Positions 62,801 through 64,000 of a stretch of DNA of 64,000 nt are shown here, piece after piece. Under the pieces are notes generated by a model that worked only from the letters and a program-made list of their open reading frames with translations, was not told where the DNA came from and did not search any database. This DNA is from Bradyrhizobium tropiciagri. Its GTDB lineage: Bacteria > Pseudomonadota > Alphaproteobacteria > Rhizobiales > Xanthobacteraceae. The stretch covers positions 1 to 64,000 of the forward strand of contig NZ_LFLZ01000049.1 of assembly GCF_001189845.1 (NCBI RefSeq). The letters run 5' to 3'. The number at the start of each line of letters is the position of its first letter. The first letter of the stretch is position 1. A program made the translations under genes and the position numbers.

Positions 62801-63354
62801 TCGGTCGCGTCGGTGTGGCGGGTGCCGAACAGCACCGCGAACACCGCCATCGCCAGCGTCACCATCAAGGCGATGTCGCCGATCACCGGGATCTTCGAAA
62901 ATGCCTGGTCCTCGCTCAGGATGGTTTCCAGTGACGAGGCCATCGCCTTGAGCTGCAGCGCGATGTAGGGCACCGAGCCGATGATCGCGATCAGCGCCAC
63001 CGTCGCGGCGACCGCCTGGCTCTTGCCGTAGCGGGCGGCGATGAAGTCGGCGATCGAGGTGATGTTCTGCGACTTGGCGAGCGCGATGACGCGGCGGAGC
63101 AGCGGCGTGCACAGCCCGACCATCACGATCGGGCCGACATAGATCGCCAGGAAGTCGACGCTGGTGCGGGTGGCGAAGCCGACCGAGCCGAAGAAGGTCC
63201 AGGAGGTGCAGTAGATCGCGAGCGACAGCGGATAGATCCAGTGGCTGGCGCGGCCGCGCTCGCCCGCCGACATCCGGTCGCCGCGGCTGGCAATGAAGAA
63301 CAACAATCCGATGTAGGCGAACGCCGTGGCGATGACGCCCCAGTCGTGCAGCAT
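59845..63354 (-). CDS. sodium/solute symporter-like sensor hybrid histidine kinase
   Basis: A 1169-residue fusion. Residues about 1-530 form a polytopic SSS/PutP-like transporter module (SREHSx-like segment GERGRASHWIYPLSLAIYCT, then ITSIADFIAARYGKSQAVAA). A linker and PAS region (about 640-780) lead to the HisKA motif LAAASHDILQPLNAARLYVT with H813, an ATP-binding domain (RLLQNFISNAIKYTPRGRVL, GLGLGLSIVERLAR) and a C-terminal receiver with D1096 (VLVDYHLDRGNG). This is the CbrA-like architecture, in which a solute transporter senses nutrients. The LuxR regulator at 58871 may receive phosphate. Confidence 0.92.
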   Translation of the reverse strand: MLHDWGVIATAFAYIGLLFFIASRGDRMSAGERGRASHWIYPLSLAIYCTSWTFFGSVGFATRTSVDFLAIYVGPIVMVGLCTPLLRRVIALAKSQNITSIADFIAARYGKSQAVAATVALIAIIGSVPYIALQLKAMASSLETILSEDQAFSKIPVIGDIALMVTLAMAVFAVLFGTRHTDATEHQHGLILAIAAESIVKLVAFIAAGAFVTFWMFSPVELYERALKTPEAVRAIEYVPSIGNFLIMTLLSFCAVMLLPRQFHVSVVENSTPAEVTRARWLFPLYLIAINLFVIPIAIAGLVIFPFGAVDADMFVLALPIEGNAQLLSLAVFVGGLSAATAMVIVECVALSIMVSNDIVLPLVLPRSDDTRIGQKDFGDFLLKARRFSIFAIMVMAYFYYRALGNTQLVAIGLLSFAAITQLAPAFFGGLFWRRATARGAMAGMLVGFATWLYTLFIPSFLENSTAGLMLLQHGPFGIEALRPQALFGADLPPLLHGVLWSLALNILTYVLFSLARAPSSIELLQADVFVPNALAPIAPSFRRWRTTVTVQDIESTVTQYLGPDRTREAFAAFAVDRNVVLLASAPADFELLQHAERLIASSIGAASSRLVMSLLLQRRTVSAKAALKLLDDSHAALHFNREILQTALNHVRQGIAVFDADLQLICSNRQFSELLGLPPHLVQLGIPLPEILEFMGAISPPPAGDSDNLLQLRLRAYTTEGEPYLERFTDRHLVIEVRANRMPGGGLVITFSDVTPSFEAAEALERANATLEKRVRDRTEELTRLNSELALAKGIAEDANASKTRFLAAASHDILQPLNAARLYVTSLVERQNGGEDSRLVENIDDSLEAIEDILGALLDISRLDAGAMTPAITSFRMADLMRSLEIEFMPIARDKGLDLRFVACSLPVESDRSLLRRLLQNFISNAIKYTPRGRVLIGCRRRGDALQISILDTGVGIPVQKRGEIFKEFHRLEQGARIARGLGLGLSIVERLARVLNHRIAISANVSGGSAFSVTVPVATAVNHTAAVTSATPLSKTPMSGSLIVCIENDPAILDGMKTLLTAWDAEVIAVLDADGAISAIEAAGGRVTGVLVDYHLDRGNGVAAIREIRRRFGDGIPAILITADRSPAVRAAAREENIAVLNKPVKPASLRALLGQWRTQQMVAAE

Positions 63355-63467
63355 CGCTGCTTATCTCCTGTCCCGGCCGCTGGGAGGGCCGGGTCTCAGG
63401 ATTATAACGCAAAGGGCCGGCCGCGCGATGCACGGCGGCCCAAATTCGCAGGTTGAAACGGATAGGG

Positions 63468-64000
63468 TTACTCGGCGGCCAGCGACTTCTGGTGCAGCGG
63501 CAGGCCGAGCCGGTCCCAGACCTGGAGCAGCGCCTCGGCCAGCCCGTCGATCAGGCCGTCGTCATGGTAGGGCGAGGGCGTGATGCGCAGCCGCTCGGTG
63601 CCCTTGGCGACCGTCGGGTAGTTGATCGGCTGGATGTAGATGCCGTGATCCTCGAGCAGCAGGTCGGAGGCCCGCTTGCACTTCTCGGGGTCGCCGACGA
63701 ACAGCGGCACGATATGGGTGTCGCTCGACATCACGGGCAGGCCGGCGGCGGTCAGGATCGCCTTGGTGCGCGCGGCGCGGTCCTGGTGGCGCTCGCGCTC
63801 CCAGTTCGAGGTCTTGAGGTGGCGGATCGCGGCGGTCGCGGCCGAGCAGATCGCGGGCGGCAGCGCGGTCGTGAAGATGAAGCCCGGCGCGTAGGAACGC
63901 ACGGCATCGATGACCTCGGCCTTGCCCGCGATGTAGCCGCCGAGGCAGCCGAACGCCTTGGCGAGCGTGCCCTCGACGATATCGACCCGGTGCATCACGC
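63468..64000 (-). CDS. hemA: 5-aminolevulinate synthase (C-terminal part, runs off the window)
   Basis: The last about 177 residues of ALA synthase, which condenses glycine and succinyl-CoA in the alphaproteobacterial heme pathway. The PLP-lysine motif VEGTLAKAFGCLGGYIAGK is included. Also visible are FIFTTALPPAICSAATAAIR, the QPINYPTVAKGTERLRITPS block and HDDGLIDGLAEALLQVWDRL. The N-terminal half lies beyond base 64000. The stop is at 63468. No disruption is seen. Confidence 0.95.
   Translation of the reverse strand, partial: VMHRVDIVEGTLAKAFGCLGGYIAGKAEVIDAVRSYAPGFIFTTALPPAICSAATAAIRHLKTSNWERERHQDRAARTKAILTAAGLPVMSSDTHIVPLFVGDPEKCKRASDLLLEDHGIYIQPINYPTVAKGTERLRITPSPYHDDGLIDGLAEALLQVWDRLGLPLHQKSLAAE

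Noticed and set aside
1..64000. Search by eye for tRNA, rRNA, riboswitch and replication-origin signals
   Set aside because: No convincing cloverleaf ends, rRNA core stretches, riboswitch cores or DnaA-box clusters were found; weak matches were not listed.

Overview
The window is high-GC alphaproteobacterial chromosome, almost certainly Bradyrhizobium and probably the B. elkanii side of that genus. This rests on recognition, not a search: a GcrA cell-cycle regulator, the split F0 operon atpI-atpB-atpE-atpF'-atpF, a 5-aminolevulinate synthase, DUF6894 and OpgC genes, several families of palindromic intergenic repeats, and a haloalkane dehalogenase that lacks the DbjA-specific insertion and carries every DbeA (B. 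elkanii USDA94) chloride-site residue I can recall. I see no tRNA, rRNA, CRISPR array, transposase or integrase.

Layout. 0.1-2.4 kb: a Rieske ring-hydroxylating oxygenase divergent from an IclR regulator. 2.5-9.7 kb: an aerobic benzoyl-CoA (box) island with a BoxR/BzdR-type regulator, benzoate-CoA ligase, alpha/beta hydrolase, boxC and boxB, but no boxA. 9.9-10.5 kb: a ParE/RelB toxin-antitoxin pair. 10.7-14.6 kb: an SDR, a polysaccharide deacetylase, an OmpA-family protein and a small membrane protein. 14.7-16.5 kb: a compact tetR-dehalogenase-SelW-like operon with operator and terminator. 16.8-24.9 kb: a flippase-like membrane protein, then the Pho regulon phoR-pstS-pstC-pstA-pstB-phoU-phoB behind a perfect Pho box. 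25.1-29.5 kb: gcrA, then argD-argF-hslO. 29.6-35.5 kb: a sensory block with DUF6894, a nonsense-broken Crp/Fnr regulator, a stand-alone CheB and a 1179-residue CheB-CheR-PAS-HWE kinase. 35.6-39.3 kb: apaG, then opgC with two SGNH-like secreted proteins. 39.5-47.1 kb: glpK, a penicillin acylase whose 3' end is duplicated around a small membrane gene, an acetyltransferase, an AT-rich ParB-like fragment and a GST. 47.6-51.9 kb: thrC, an M16 peptidase, an acetyltransferase and a secreted protein. 52.1-54.7 kb: the F0 operon. 55-64 kb: a thioredoxin-fold isomerase, YjbQ, an MHS-type transporter, a LuxR response regulator, a symporter-histidine kinase hybrid and the end of hemA.

A caution affects several annotations. 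Six genes (pstC, phoB, argD, atpF, the MHS transporter and an acetyltransferase) carry one-base frameshifts, all but one of them deletions, and adding or removing one base restores a perfect family protein each time. Because atpF and argD should be needed for growth, base-calling or assembly error is more likely than mass pseudogenisation. Corrected extents are given in the feature list.

Functional logic. Aromatic catabolism dominates the first 10 kb, each block with its own regulator and a visible candidate operator. The Pho block is a complete sensor-transporter-brake-regulator unit. The 30-35 kb block looks like a non-flagellar or accessory chemosensory module. Short palindromic repeats fill most intergenic gaps and probably act as transcript-end structures.
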